Positions 44,214 to 53,817 of a DNA stretch of 64,000 nt are shown here, in pieces (position 1 is the stretch's first letter; every line of letters starts with the position of its first letter). This DNA is from DAOPYU01 sp942493245 (GTDB lineage: Bacteria > Sumerlaeota > Sumerlaeia > UBA8349): assembly GCA_942493245.1 (NCBI GenBank), contig OW818685.1, positions 5,208,001 to 5,272,000 on the forward strand, written 5' to 3'. Position numbers and translations under genes: made by a program. The notes under the pieces were generated by a model that saw only the letters and a program-made list of their open reading frames with translations, did no database searches and was not told the origin of the DNA.

Positions 44214-44876
44214 TCAGGACTTCGCGTCCTCGGGTGTCGCGTCCGGGGGCAACGGCGGCGGGACGGGTGGGTGTTGCGCCGTCCATTCCTTCGCCAGACG
44301 TTTTCCTTCCGCGATCTGACTGGCAGTCAGGCTTTTTTCGATTTCCTCGCGAAACTGAACCTGGCGCTTCGTTCCTGTTTCCGCCGCCAGAATGGCCCAC
44401 ATGTAAGCGGTTGAGCCGTCCTGGGGCACCCCTTCGCCCCAAACGTACAAAACGGCCAGATTGTTCCGCGCGAAGGTTGATCCCTGCTCGGCCGCTTTAT
44501 GGTACCATTCCACGGCTTGTGCCAGATCTGGCGTCGTCCCTTCGCCCACCTGGCAACTCCACCCCATCAGGTACTGCGCCACGGCGTTTCCCTGCTCGGC
44601 CGCTTTGGCCCACCACACCCGGGCTTCCTCGACGTTCTTCTCGACCCCTTCGCCCCGCAGGTACATCCCGCCCAGATTGAGTTGAGCAATGGCCAAGCCC
44701 TTCTCGGCGGACTGGCGGTAGTAGTCGAACGCCCGGCGCGGATCCTTCTCGGCCCCATTGCCCGTGGCATACTGCGTCCCCAACTGATTCTGCGAAACCG
44801 CCTCGGCCATCTCCCTCTGTTTTTCTTTTTCTGCGCGAACGGTAGAACCCCAGTCGCTCAGATAATTGCGCAACAT
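44214..44876 (-). CDS. Sel1-like repeat protein
   Basis: A 220-residue soluble protein with four Sel1 repeats: AVSQNQLGTQYATGNGAEKD, AIAQLNLGGMYLRGEGVEKN, AVAQYLMGWSCQVGEG and TFARNNLAVLYVWGEGVPQD, each with the A..G..Y..G.GV pattern. The tail is Pro-rich. It lies 71 bases upstream of gnd on the same strand. AGGAAGGAA before the ATG fixes the start. Such proteins are scaffolds; no signal peptide is seen and no partner can be named. Confidence 0.9.
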   Translation of the reverse strand: MLRNYLSDWGSTVRAEKEKQREMAEAVSQNQLGTQYATGNGAEKDPRRAFDYYRQSAEKGLAIAQLNLGGMYLRGEGVEKNVEEARVWWAKAAEQGNAVAQYLMGWSCQVGEGTTPDLAQAVEWYHKAAEQGSTFARNNLAVLYVWGEGVPQDGSTAYMWAILAAETGTKRQVQFREEIEKSLTASQIAEGKRLAKEWTAQHPPVPPPLPPDATPEDAKS

Positions 44877-45280
44877 GGTGTGATTCCTTCCTCTTCGGTT
44901 TGTCCTCATGAAAAGGACAAACACCCGTCCCGACTCTTTCTTCACAGATTATGCGCGTTCAATGGCTCTGTTCCTCTTCGATCAGACCCCGTGTGGCGCC
45001 CCTCCAGGCTCCCCACGTAAACGCGTCACAATCTTTTCTCCCTTTTTAATATACGGTATCGGGCAGGGGTTCGCAAGCGTTTCTGCCTCCAGGGTCTCTC
45101 CAGGCCAGGAAGATCCTTCCGGCCCGGGCGATCTCGATCTGTGCTTCCGGGGTGTTGGGATATGGAGAGGACGGGCGGAAGGGCGCGCGGAGACGGTTAC
45201 CGGGAGCATTCCCATTCTCAACTCTTGCTGTTTGAGGAGTAGAAGAGGGGAAATCCCGTACAAAATCTCCGCTTTTCTAG
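44877..45280. other. Gap without gene between Sel1 gene and pal
   Basis: No gene or known repeat was recognised here; short frames do not resemble proteins. Confidence 0.4.
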
Positions 45281-45309
45281 TTGACAACCTCCCGCTCCAC
45301 CCGTTTAAT
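45281..45309 (+). promoter_or_regulatory. Strong candidate promoter of the pal operon
   Basis: Perfect -35 TTGACA (45281-45286), 17 bases, -10 TTTAAT (45304-45309). The pal start follows 164 bases later, so the leader is long. Confidence 0.7.
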
Positions 45310-45473
45310 TGTCACTGTGGAATTGGCTTTCAGGATGTGAGGCCGAAAGTGCGTTGGTCGGGTCTGCGAAAGACCAATTCTACCAGACCGCGGCGCTTGT
45401 AACGGGTGCGACGAATGCCCGTTTCGTACACGATGCAGCCAGTTTCTATTTCCCTCCGGAGGTGTTCCACACC

Positions 45474-46112
45474 ATGAAAAAGTCCCCGTTCTTCTCACCC
45501 GTTCTTGTCCGTACCAGTTTGTATGTGTTGCTCATCAGCATGCTTTTGAGCGCCAGTGGTTGCTCGTTCCTCAAGAAACGCGACTGGCCCTATTTCTGGA
45601 GAGCCAAACCCACCACGGGCACCCAGATCAACTTCCCCACCGGGCTGGGCGACGTGCCTCCGCCGATTTCGCTGGGTGGAGAAGGACAGCCCATCGGTCC
45701 GGACGGATTGCCCGTTGGAAGCAACGGCACCCTGCCGCTTGGCAACCGGGCGGTAGATCCCTCGGCCACCAGTGAATTCTCGGAACTGCGCCCGATCTAT
45801 TTCGACTACGACAGCCACCAGATCCGGTCGGACCAGGGATCGGTGCTGGACTCCAACGCCAACTGGCTCAAGCAGAATGCGGCGGGTCGCCGGATCAACA
45901 TCGAGGGGCACTGCGACGAACGCGGCACCGAAGAGTATAACATGAGCCTGAGCGAATTCCGCGCATCCATCATCCGCACGGAACTGGCCAAGCGGGGCGT
46001 ACAGGCCGACCTGATGAGCGTGATTCCCTACGGCGAAGGGCGCCCGGTGGACCCCGGTCACAGCGAAGACGCCTGGGCCAAGAACCGCCGTGTGCAGTTC
46101 TTTGTTCAGTAA
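45474..46112 (+). CDS. pal: Peptidoglycan-associated lipoprotein Pal
   Basis: A 212-residue outer-membrane lipoprotein. Signal and lipobox SASGC (Cys at about 30) are followed by a 70-residue linker and an OmpA-like domain: IYFDYDSHQI, INIEGHCDERGTEEYNMSLS, GEGRPV and AWAKNRRVQFFV. The D and R residues that bind diaminopimelate in peptidoglycan are present. GGAGGTG precedes the start. Two cpoB/ybgF-like genes follow, as in Tol-Pal operons, while tolB copies are 16 kb away. Confidence 0.95.
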   Translation: MKKSPFFSPVLVRTSLYVLLISMLLSASGCSFLKKRDWPYFWRAKPTTGTQINFPTGLGDVPPPISLGGEGQPIGPDGLPVGSNGTLPLGNRAVDPSATSEFSELRPIYFDYDSHQIRSDQGSVLDSNANWLKQNAAGRRINIEGHCDERGTEEYNMSLSEFRASIIRTELAKRGVQADLMSVIPYGEGRPVDPGHSEDAWAKNRRVQFFVQ

Positions 46113-46278
46113 ATCCTGAAGAGAAAGCGGGGCGGGGCGCGGGGGAAGATCGGTTTGTCCGGTATCGGTTTTCCGGAGGACTCTTTTCCGGCGCTTTTGC
46201 CCCGTTTCGTTTTGTCTGCGCCCCGAAACCGGTTTCCTGATGTTGTTAAGAACGAGAAGGCCACAGGAGAGACAGGTC

Positions 46279-47037
46279 ATGAATACGGCTCCAGAAAACT
46301 CTTTCCCCAAACACTCTCTGGTGTTGGGGTGTGTCTGCGCGTTGGCCCTGATCTCGGCGGGCTGCAAGTCCGGCGGCAGCGCTGCGGATTTGCGCGTGGA
46401 ATTGACCAAGACCAACATGAAGGTCCTGGATCTCGAAGCGGCTCAGACGGAAACGCTGAAAAAACTGCAATACAACATGGATGAACTCCAGCGGCTGGTG
46501 GAAAACCAGCGCAAAACCGCTGAAGACAACAACACCAACCTTCAGACCCAACTGGACGAACTGCGCAAGACCGTGGCGAAAAACGCCGCGGGCGCCACGG
46601 CGAATCCGGGCGCGGCGGGGCAGCCGTTCGCCTCCACTCCCGATGACCCGACGGCCACCGAAGTGCAGGAACGGCTTTTCAAAGAAGCCACCACGCTCTA
46701 TTCGCTGGGCAAGTACAACGAGGCCATAGACCTCTACACCAGCTTCCTGTTCGACTATCGCGACAGTCCCAAAGCGCCCAACGCCGCGTACGAGCTGGGT
46801 CGTTGTTACTATGCGAGCAACGACTTCGAGAAGGCCCGACGCGCCTTCCAGCATGTGCTCGAAACCTACCCCACCAGCGCCATTATTCCCGACAGCATGA
46901 TTTCGCTGGTCATGTGTCAGCTTAACCAGACCAAGTACAAAGAAGCGAGAGAAACGCTCAAGGTGCTCCAGACGCGCTACCCCGACTACAATCCCGACAT
47001 AATCAAGACAATTCAGAGTAAGCTGCCCCCGGCATAA
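46279..47037 (+). CDS. CpoB/YbgF-like lipoprotein, copy 1
   Basis: A 252-residue protein. Signal with lipobox SAGC (Cys about 29), then a coiled coil (LEAAQTETLKKLQYNMDELQ and on) and a C-terminal TPR domain (ERLFKEATTLYSLGKYNEAI; AAYELGRCYYASNDFEKARR). This matches CpoB/YbgF, which links peptidoglycan synthesis with Tol-Pal, except that E. coli CpoB is periplasmic and not lipidated. Its start has CAGGAGAGACAGG. It is followed 75 bases later by a paralogue. Confidence 0.88.
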   Translation: MNTAPENSFPKHSLVLGCVCALALISAGCKSGGSAADLRVELTKTNMKVLDLEAAQTETLKKLQYNMDELQRLVENQRKTAEDNNTNLQTQLDELRKTVAKNAAGATANPGAAGQPFASTPDDPTATEVQERLFKEATTLYSLGKYNEAIDLYTSFLFDYRDSPKAPNAAYELGRCYYASNDFEKARRAFQHVLETYPTSAIIPDSMISLVMCQLNQTKYKEARETLKVLQTRYPDYNPDIIKTIQSKLPPA

Positions 47038-47112
47038 TGACCGGGGCGGCGGGGCGACACGCCAAACGCCCGGAAAACCCATCTCAATTCAGGGATCAAA
47101 AGGAATAGGACC

Positions 47113-47880
47113 ATGACCTTCGTCACCGTTTCTAAAAAGACTTCGCGAGGCCGTCTGGCGCGCGTGGGAATGGCCGGTTCGATCACCGGTCTGGCGTTGC
47201 TCGCTTCCGGCTGCGGTCTGCTCTCGCCGATCGTCGAAGCGCCCGACACCCAGAGCCAACTCAAGAAACTCGAACTCAGTGTCGTTAAACTGGAAAACAC
47301 GCAGTCCGAGTCCTTCAACAAAATCCAGTACAGCATGACCGAGTTGCAGAACCAGATGGAAGCGACCCGCAAGGCCGACACCGAGCGCGCCCAGAACCTT
47401 GAGAGCATCCAGGCGCAGCTCGAAGCCATCCGCAAAGACCTGGCGAACCCGAACCGCGCCGCCGCGCCGCCTGAGGATCCGACGAAAGAAAAAACTATCG
47501 AGCAGGACAACGTCCTGAAACGGGCCGCTCAGGCCGCCGCCGCCAAGAACCTCCCCGAAGCCATCAACCTGTACCGCGGCTTCCTGACGGACTACGCCGA
47601 CAGCCCCAAGGCGCCCAACGCCGCCTATGAACTGGGTTGCTGTTACTTCCAGGGGAAGGATTACCAGAAAGGCCTCGAGGCCTTCCAACTGGTGCTCGAT
47701 TCCTACCCGCAAAGCCCCATCGTCGGCGACAGCATGCTCTCGATGGCCCTGTGTCAGTACCAGCTGGGCAAGGTTCCCGAAGCCCGCGAAACGGTCAAGA
47801 ATCTGGTGACCCAGTTCCCCAGATATGCTAACGATGAAACCCTCAAAAAACTCCAGGGAGAGCTCGCCAAAGCCAGGTGA
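47113..47880 (+). CDS. CpoB/YbgF-like lipoprotein, copy 2
   Basis: A 255-residue paralogue with the same plan: lipobox ASGC (Cys about 34), coiled coil (LKKLELSVVKLENTQSESFN and on), and TPR domain (AINLYRGFLTDYADSPKAPN; AAYELGCCYFQGKDYQKGLE). The stretch SPKAPNAAYELG is identical in both copies, showing tandem duplication. As both keep signal and lipobox, both are probably exported to the outer membrane. Confidence 0.88.
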   Translation: MTFVTVSKKTSRGRLARVGMAGSITGLALLASGCGLLSPIVEAPDTQSQLKKLELSVVKLENTQSESFNKIQYSMTELQNQMEATRKADTERAQNLESIQAQLEAIRKDLANPNRAAAPPEDPTKEKTIEQDNVLKRAAQAAAAKNLPEAINLYRGFLTDYADSPKAPNAAYELGCCYFQGKDYQKGLEAFQLVLDSYPQSPIVGDSMLSMALCQYQLGKVPEARETVKNLVTQFPRYANDETLKKLQGELAKAR

Positions 47881-47987
47881 TCGAGTGGGCGAACCCCGGT
47901 TTCCGTGTGTTGACGTCCGAACGGCGCTCCCCAACCCGGGTCGCTGTTCGGACGTGTTGTTTGTAAAACCCGAAGGAGAAAGCCCCG

Positions 47988-49976
47988 ATGGATCGTGTCC
48001 GCGCGCTCATGCACCGCTACTGGGGGTATGATCAGTTTCTGCCCCTTCAGAGCGAAGCGATGGAGCGCGTTCTGTCGGGCCGCGATTCCCTGGTGATATT
48101 GCCCACCGGCGGGGGCAAATCGCTCTGCTTTCAGGCGCCCGCCCTGGCGCTAGAGGGCACGGCGATAGTCGTTTCGCCCCTGATTTCGCTGATGAAAGAC
48201 CAGGTGGACGGACTGCGCGAGTGCGGCGTCCCGGCGGCCTGTCTCCACAGCGGCCTGGAGGGAAACGAAGCAGGGCAGGTGCTGCGCGCCTTCCACACCG
48301 GCGCCTTGAAACTTCTCTATGTCGCGCCCGAGCGGTTGACGATGGACAGTTTCATGGACCGTATGCGCCAGACACCCCTCTCCTTTGTCGCCGTGGACGA
48401 GGCGCACTGCATCAGCATGTGGGGCCACGACTTCCGCCCCGAGTATCGGGCGCTGAGCCTGATCCGCCAGGAACTACCCAATCTCCCCATCCACGGCTAC
48501 ACGGCCACGGCCAGCCATCATGTCCAGAACGATATTGTGCGCGAGTTGCGCATGCGCGACGCCGAGATCCTGGTCGGGTCGTTCGACCGCCCCAACCTTT
48601 TCTACCGGGCCGAAGAACGGCTGAGCGCAAAAGCCAGTCTGGGCCAGATCCTCGCGGTGATTCGCCGCCACCCGGGCGACTCCGGCATCATCTATTGCAT
48701 CACCCGCAAGGAAGTCGAAAAACTCTGCGCCGAGCTGCGTCAGATCGGGCTTTCCGCCTTGCCTTATCACGCCGGACTCGATGCGGACAGGCGCCGGGCG
48801 AACCAGGAAGCCTTCATCCGCGAAGAAGTGGACATCATCGTGGCCACCGTCGCCTTCGGCATGGGGATTGACAAGTCCAACGTGCGCTACGTTATCCACG
48901 CCGGATGTCCCAAGTCGGTCGAGCATTACCAGCAGGAAGCGGGCCGCGCGGGCCGCGACGGATTGCCCGCCGAGTGCTGCCTCTTCTACCAGACACGCGA
49001 TTTTGTCCTCTGGCGCTGGCTCATCAACAAAGGGGACGAAGAGGCGACACCGGAAGAGAGCGTTCTATCGAAGGAGGCCAAGCGCATCGCGCTGCGCAAA
49101 CTGCGCGAGATGGAAGAGTATTGCAACACGGGCGGCTGCCGCCACGCGAGTCTGGTGCAGTACTTCGGGCAACGCTTCCCCAAAGCCAACTGCCGCGCCT
49201 GCGACAATTGCCTGCCCAATGCCCTGCCCCCCAGCGAGGCCATCGTGACGGCTCAGAAGATTCTCTCCTGTGTGGTGCGACTTCAGGAAGGCCACAATCC
49301 CGCGTCTGTGACGCAGGTGCTGCGCGGGGAGGCCGCGCTCTGCGAAGCCGAGCACCAGCAACTCAGCACCTTCGGCCTGCTGGCCGCGTATGGGGAAAGA
49401 TCCGTGCTCAAATGGATCGGACAATTGCGCGCGCAGGGATACGTGCAACAGGCCGATGGAGACGATTCGGCGCTTCGGGTCACCCCGGCGGGGTGGCGGG
49501 TTCTGCGGGCGCAGGAAGCGCCGGTGCTCGGCATCGAACCGATCGCGAGCAAGACGAAACAAGGCGCGCAGAAAACCTCAAAGAAAGGGAAAGGGATCGA
49601 AACGGACACCCCGCCAGCCAAACCCGCGCGCGCAACCGCAGGCGCTCCTGTCGAAACATCCGTCCCGATTCCCCAGGAAGCGCCGCAGGAGTCCGCCGAC
49701 CTGGGCGAACTGACCGACGAAGACCGCGCGCTTTATGAAGAATTGAAAGCTCTGCGCCGCCAGATCGCGCGCGACAAACAGTTGCGTCCGTTCCTCATTT
49801 TCCACGACCGCACCCTCTACGACCTGGCGCGCCGCCGTCCCTCGACGATCGAATCCTTCGGGCGCGTCCTCGGCGTGGGTGAACAGAAATGCCAGACCTA
49901 CGGCCCGGCCTTCCTCCCCGTTATCCGCGCGTTCTGTAAAACCCGCCACCTGCCGATGGACCGGTGGGGCGGGTAA
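47988..49976 (+). CDS. recQ: ATP-dependent DNA helicase RecQ
   Basis: A 662-residue 3'-5' DNA helicase for recombination repair and fork restart. Motif I PTGGGKSLCFQAPAL, DEAH within AVDEAHCISMWGHDFRPEY, motif V GMGIDKSNVRYV and motif VI QEAGRAGRDG are intact. Zinc-binding cysteines (EYCNTGGCRH...CRACDNC, about 375-405), a winged-helix RQC domain, a Lys/Ala/Pro-rich linker (about 520-570) and a C-terminal HRDC domain (LRRQIARDKQLRPFLIFHD and on) follow. It lies 107 bases behind the second cpoB copy. Confidence 0.95.
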   Translation: MDRVRALMHRYWGYDQFLPLQSEAMERVLSGRDSLVILPTGGGKSLCFQAPALALEGTAIVVSPLISLMKDQVDGLRECGVPAACLHSGLEGNEAGQVLRAFHTGALKLLYVAPERLTMDSFMDRMRQTPLSFVAVDEAHCISMWGHDFRPEYRALSLIRQELPNLPIHGYTATASHHVQNDIVRELRMRDAEILVGSFDRPNLFYRAEERLSAKASLGQILAVIRRHPGDSGIIYCITRKEVEKLCAELRQIGLSALPYHAGLDADRRRANQEAFIREEVDIIVATVAFGMGIDKSNVRYVIHAGCPKSVEHYQQEAGRAGRDGLPAECCLFYQTRDFVLWRWLINKGDEEATPEESVLSKEAKRIALRKLREMEEYCNTGGCRHASLVQYFGQRFPKANCRACDNCLPNALPPSEAIVTAQKILSCVVRLQEGHNPASVTQVLRGEAALCEAEHQQLSTFGLLAAYGERSVLKWIGQLRAQGYVQQADGDDSALRVTPAGWRVLRAQEAPVLGIEPIASKTKQGAQKTSKKGKGIETDTPPAKPARATAGAPVETSVPIPQEAPQESADLGELTDEDRALYEELKALRRQIARDKQLRPFLIFHDRTLYDLARRRPSTIESFGRVLGVGEQKCQTYGPAFLPVIRAFCKTRHLPMDRWGG

Positions 49977-50240
49977 CCTCCAGAACCTCCTCCTTGTCTT
50001 GTCGAGAGGTGATTCCCCAGGTTATGGGTTTATTCAGGATTCCCCCCCATTCGTCATTCCCGCGCAAGCGGGAACCCAGATCCGAGACACTCCGTTTTGA
50101 TTCCTTCGGGCCATGAACGGCTTCATAGCCTCGGGTTCGCGCTCATCTGGATCCCCGCGTTCGCGGGGATGACGGAGAAAAGGTCTCTGTCTTCCTCGAA
50201 CGAAAACGACAAACTGGACAATTGAGGAGTTTTTGGTGCC
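49977..50240. repeat. Two extragenic TTCCCGC/ATCCCCGCG hairpins
   Basis: TTCCCGC-GCAA-GCGGGAA (50057-50074) and ATCCCCGCG-TT-CGCGGGGAT (50151-50170) lie between convergent recQ and the lipoprotein gene. Both belong to the family at 35565-35596. Confidence 0.75.
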
Positions 50241-50278
50241 CCTCCCCCCTTTTATGCAAACATGTTCTTCAAGCCGTT

Positions 50279-51016
50279 CTACCGCTTGAACACATACCGA
50301 ATCACAAACATCACCGGGCGTTTTTTCTCATCGTTTGAGCTCGAATCAACGACCAGCATCACCCGGGGGCGTCCGTACTCGAGGACTTCGTTGTGGCTCA
50401 GCGACACATTTCGGGTGGAGACGACCTTCCGGCCGGGGACCATCTCGACTCCGCTGTCCGACAAAGCGGCCAGTTCTACCGAGACCTTGACCTCGGGACC
50501 TTTTCGTTTGCCTTCTGTCGGAGGCGTCCCGGCGGACAACTGAATGATCGCACCCACATCCTGATATTGGAACGAATTGATTACAGATCCGTTTGCTGTC
50601 GCTCTGGAACCCATGACTACCGGTTCCCGTGTGCCGATACGGAGTGTTTCGGAGAACACGTTGACCGGTTGATCGAAGCGGTAGAGGATCTTTGTCTCGC
50701 CCATCTCGGACAAAGCCTTGAGCAGTTTCTCGGCGCTTGCGGCCTGCCTAGCCAAAGCCTGGCCGTCCACGGTGTTCAGACGCTCGGCAACCGCCTGCAC
50801 TTCATAGACAGTCGCCTGGAACTGCGCGGGCAGAATTCTGGAAGACGGGGGAGATTCCTTCTCCCGCACCGCCAGTGTTTCGGTGGAGGAGCCTGCGGAC
50901 GCGTTGGAACGTTCCAACGCCGCTCCCGTTTCTTTTTCGCCGGCGCTCTGGCAGCCCGTCATCAGGATGGCCACCAGGGTCACAATTGCCAAACCAACCC
51001 GAGTCCATGTGAACAT
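50279..51016 (-). CDS. Lipoprotein with secretin-like C-terminal stretch
   Basis: A 245-residue protein. Signal VGLAIVTLVAILMTGC gives a lipobox LMTGC (Cys22), followed by a Ser/Glu linker. The C-terminal half (ATVYEVQAVAERLN; RIGTREPVVMG; SFQYQDVGAIIQLSA; VKVSVELAAL) resembles part of the beta domain of type II/III secretin proteins, where similar strands read G..VPV and Y.DVG..L.V.P. It is too short to form a secretin pore. GGGAGGAAAG before the ATG fixes the start. Function unknown. Confidence 0.65.
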   Translation of the reverse strand: MFTWTRVGLAIVTLVAILMTGCQSAGEKETGAALERSNASAGSSTETLAVREKESPPSSRILPAQFQATVYEVQAVAERLNTVDGQALARQAASAEKLLKALSEMGETKILYRFDQPVNVFSETLRIGTREPVVMGSRATANGSVINSFQYQDVGAIIQLSAGTPPTEGKRKGPEVKVSVELAALSDSGVEMVPGRKVVSTRNVSLSHNEVLEYGRPRVMLVVDSSSNDEKKRPVMFVIRYVFKR

Positions 51017-51342
51017 TTGAACTTTCCTCCCGTAATTGCATGATGGGTCTCCGTCCGATCGAACAGACGGCACAAACCGCCGATTTCCTTCCCCTTCCAG
51101 CCTGCGCGGGAAACAACCGGAACCGTTCCCCTCGCTGGCCGACATATTCCGCCTCTGGTTCTGTTTGTTTCGATACCGAGTCTGTTTACTCTGCGTCAGT
51201 CCCGTTTCTTCCGCAACAAAAAAGTCATTCTGTGTCATTCTGTCCCTGTCGGAATCAGGAGAATCCAGAAGTCCAATGCAACAGCGCCTCTCCAGCCACG
51301 GGTTTGTGAGTTCAACGAACCGGGCCGCAAAGCGGGTGAAGA
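51017..51342. other. Divergent gap before the rel gene
   Basis: No gene or recognised repeat. It ends at the rel promoter candidate. Confidence 0.4.
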
Positions 51343-51371
51343 TTGACAATCGCCCGGTGTGGGGGTAGGGT
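51343..51371 (+). promoter_or_regulatory. Candidate promoter of the rel gene
   Basis: Perfect -35 TTGACA (51343-51348), 17 bases, TAGGGT (51366-51371), 64 bases before the start codon. Confidence 0.5.
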
Positions 51372-51435
51372 AGCAGAAATTCTACGGACAGCTGGGGGTT
51401 TTGCGGGTGCAAGACCGGACGGGAGTCTGTAGAAT

Positions 51436-53793
51436 ATGGACCAGAAGTTGATTTCCCGTTGTTGGGGAAAAATTGTATCGAAAGGATTCCGTTTGACGTC
51501 CGAAGGAACCACTCCCTCTCCCGCCCAGCCCAACGCGGCGTCCACTCCGGGTGACAAAAAGCCCCGGGTCAATGTGGCGCTCCAGAACGAACTGTCACGC
51601 AAGGGGGAAGAGGCCAAACCGATCGCCTACGAAGATTCCATCTCGCTCGAGGAACTCTTTGGGCCGGGTGTCGAACGCTTCTCGGACGAAGAAAAACGGT
51701 GGATTGCCAAGGCTTATATCATAGCCAACAATTCGCATCTGGGTGTGAAACGCGCCTCGGGCGACCCGTATATCGTCCACCCGATCGAGGTGACCCGCAT
51801 TTTGCTGGGGATGGGGTTGGATTGGCAGACGGCCTGTGCGGGCCTGCTGCACGATGTGATCGAAGACACCACGCTGACCTTTCAGGATCTGAAAGAGAAA
51901 TTCCCCGACCCGGTGCCCGATCTGGTCATGGCGGTGACGAAGATTTCGTCCCTGAACTTCCAGTCGCGCCACGAGGAGCAGGTCGAAAACCTGCGCAAGA
52001 TGATCCTGGCCATGTCGCTCGACCTGCGCGTGATCCTGATTAAACTGGCCGACCGGCTCCACAACATCCGCACGCTCGAGTCCCTCTCGCCCGAGAAGCA
52101 GAAGCGCATTGCGCGCACGACGCTCGAGATCTACGCGCCTCTGGCCGGGCGATTGGGGATCTACCGCATCAAGTCCGAGCTCGAAGACTGGGCGATGCGG
52201 TATTCCTATCCGCAAGCGTATCAGGATCTGGCCCAGATGGTGGCCGAGAAGAAACGCGACCGCGAGCAGCTGATTCAGCAATCGGTCGAACTGTTGCGCG
52301 AAGAACTCAAGCGCCACGGGATTGAAGCCGAGGTGACCGGACGCTCGAAGCACTTCTGGAGCATTTACAATAAGATGCGCAACCAGAAGCGTTCGCTCGA
52401 GGAGATCTACGATCTGAACGCGCTGCGCGTGATCTGCAACTCCCACAAGGAGTGTTACGAAATCCTCGGGGTGATCCATTCGTTGTGGAAACCCGTTCCG
52501 GAACATTTCTCGGATTACATCGCGCTGCCCAAGGCCAACATGTACCAGTCGATCCACACCAAGGTGATCGGGGTGGATGGACGGTTGACCGAGATTCAGA
52601 TTCGGACCCTCGAGATGCACCGGGTGGCGGAACAGGGAATTGCCGCGCACTGGACCTACAAAGAGGGGCGGCGGATTTCATCCGAACATCAGGAACGATT
52701 CGCGTGGCTGCGCCAGATGGTGTCGTGGATTCAGGATGCGAACGACCCGGGTGAATTGCTCAACGACTTGAAACGCGAGGCGTTCGAGGAGAATGTTTTC
52801 TGTTTCACCCCCAAGGGCGACGTGATCGAGCTGAGCCGCGATTCCACGATTCTGGACTTCGCCTACCGGATCCACACGGACCTGGGGCACCGGTGTACCG
52901 GCGGGAAGATCAATGGCAAATTTGTGCCGTTGCGGACCCCCATCAGCATGGGCGACATTGTCGAAGTGGTGGCCTCCAAAACGCCGCACCCCTCACGCGA
53001 CTGGCTCAAGATAGCCACAACCGCGCGCGCGCGCGCCAAAATCCGCCACGCGCTCAAACAACGCGATCATGACAAAAACATCCAGATCGGCCGTGACATG
53101 ATCCTCAAGGCGCTCTCCAAGGCCGGGGTCCATGTGACACTTCAGGAACTGTACGACGTGCTCGAGATGCATTTCAAACGACTGCATGTCACCTCGGTCG
53201 AGGATCTCTTTGCCGAGGTGGGCTTCGGCTCGATTCCGACCTCTATCGTGGTGGGACGTTTCCTGCCCATATCCGCCGAGAAGCAGTCGAGACGGCGGGT
53301 GACCTCCAAACCCACAGCTCCGAGTTCACCCGTCCTGGTGGATGGATTGCCCGGTTCCCTGACCCGCTTCGCCCAGTGCTGCCGCCCTCAGCCCGGCGAT
53401 CCGATTGTGGGTTTTGTGACGCGCGGGCGCGGCATCAGCGTCCATCTGGCCGACTGCAAACACCTGAACAACTGGATGGCGCAATCGGCCGACCACATGC
53501 GCCGCTTCGTGACGGTGGCCTGGGCCGAGTCGGCGGTGGACCAATACCGCAAGGTGGGGGTGACCATCGCGGCGGATGACCGCAAGGGCCTCCTGGTGGA
53601 CTTGACGCGCAGTATTTCTACCCTCGATATCGTGATTATGGCCTCGAATTCCCGTACCAACCCCCGCAACAACCGCGCCACCGTCCGCTTCTCGGTCATG
53701 GTGCGTTCGGACCGGGAGTTCGACAGCATGATCGAACATCTGCTGCAAGTGCCGGGAGTCATCGAGGCAAAACGCGATTCGCATTTTTCGTGA
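51436..53793 (+). CDS. RelA/SpoT family (p)ppGpp synthetase/hydrolase
   Basis: A 785-residue RSH protein with all long-RSH parts. The HD hydrolase domain keeps YIVHPIEV (His115) and LLHDVIEDT (H139-D140). The synthetase domain keeps GRSKHFWSIYNKM and EIYDLNALRVIC. A TGS domain (VFCFTPKGDVIELSRDSTIL, about 455-515) and a C-terminal ACT domain follow. The loop that reads RFKD in bifunctional Rel/SpoT and ExDD in RelA is HFSD here (357-360), so synthetase activity may be altered. Probably a bifunctional stringent-response enzyme or mainly a hydrolase. The N-terminus before about residue 60 is poorly conserved. Confidence 0.93.
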   Translation: MDQKLISRCWGKIVSKGFRLTSEGTTPSPAQPNAASTPGDKKPRVNVALQNELSRKGEEAKPIAYEDSISLEELFGPGVERFSDEEKRWIAKAYIIANNSHLGVKRASGDPYIVHPIEVTRILLGMGLDWQTACAGLLHDVIEDTTLTFQDLKEKFPDPVPDLVMAVTKISSLNFQSRHEEQVENLRKMILAMSLDLRVILIKLADRLHNIRTLESLSPEKQKRIARTTLEIYAPLAGRLGIYRIKSELEDWAMRYSYPQAYQDLAQMVAEKKRDREQLIQQSVELLREELKRHGIEAEVTGRSKHFWSIYNKMRNQKRSLEEIYDLNALRVICNSHKECYEILGVIHSLWKPVPEHFSDYIALPKANMYQSIHTKVIGVDGRLTEIQIRTLEMHRVAEQGIAAHWTYKEGRRISSEHQERFAWLRQMVSWIQDANDPGELLNDLKREAFEENVFCFTPKGDVIELSRDSTILDFAYRIHTDLGHRCTGGKINGKFVPLRTPISMGDIVEVVASKTPHPSRDWLKIATTARARAKIRHALKQRDHDKNIQIGRDMILKALSKAGVHVTLQELYDVLEMHFKRLHVTSVEDLFAEVGFGSIPTSIVVGRFLPISAEKQSRRRVTSKPTAPSSPVLVDGLPGSLTRFAQCCRPQPGDPIVGFVTRGRGISVHLADCKHLNNWMAQSADHMRRFVTVAWAESAVDQYRKVGVTIAADDRKGLLVDLTRSISTLDIVIMASNSRTNPRNNRATVRFSVMVRSDREFDSMIEHLLQVPGVIEAKRDSHFS

Positions 53794-53817
53794 CGAACGC
53801 AAACAAGGAGACGTAAA

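Noticed and set aside
50279..51016. Secretin gene
   Set aside because: Only a short secretin-like stretch is present in a 245-residue lipoprotein; a pore-forming secretin needs a much longer domain.
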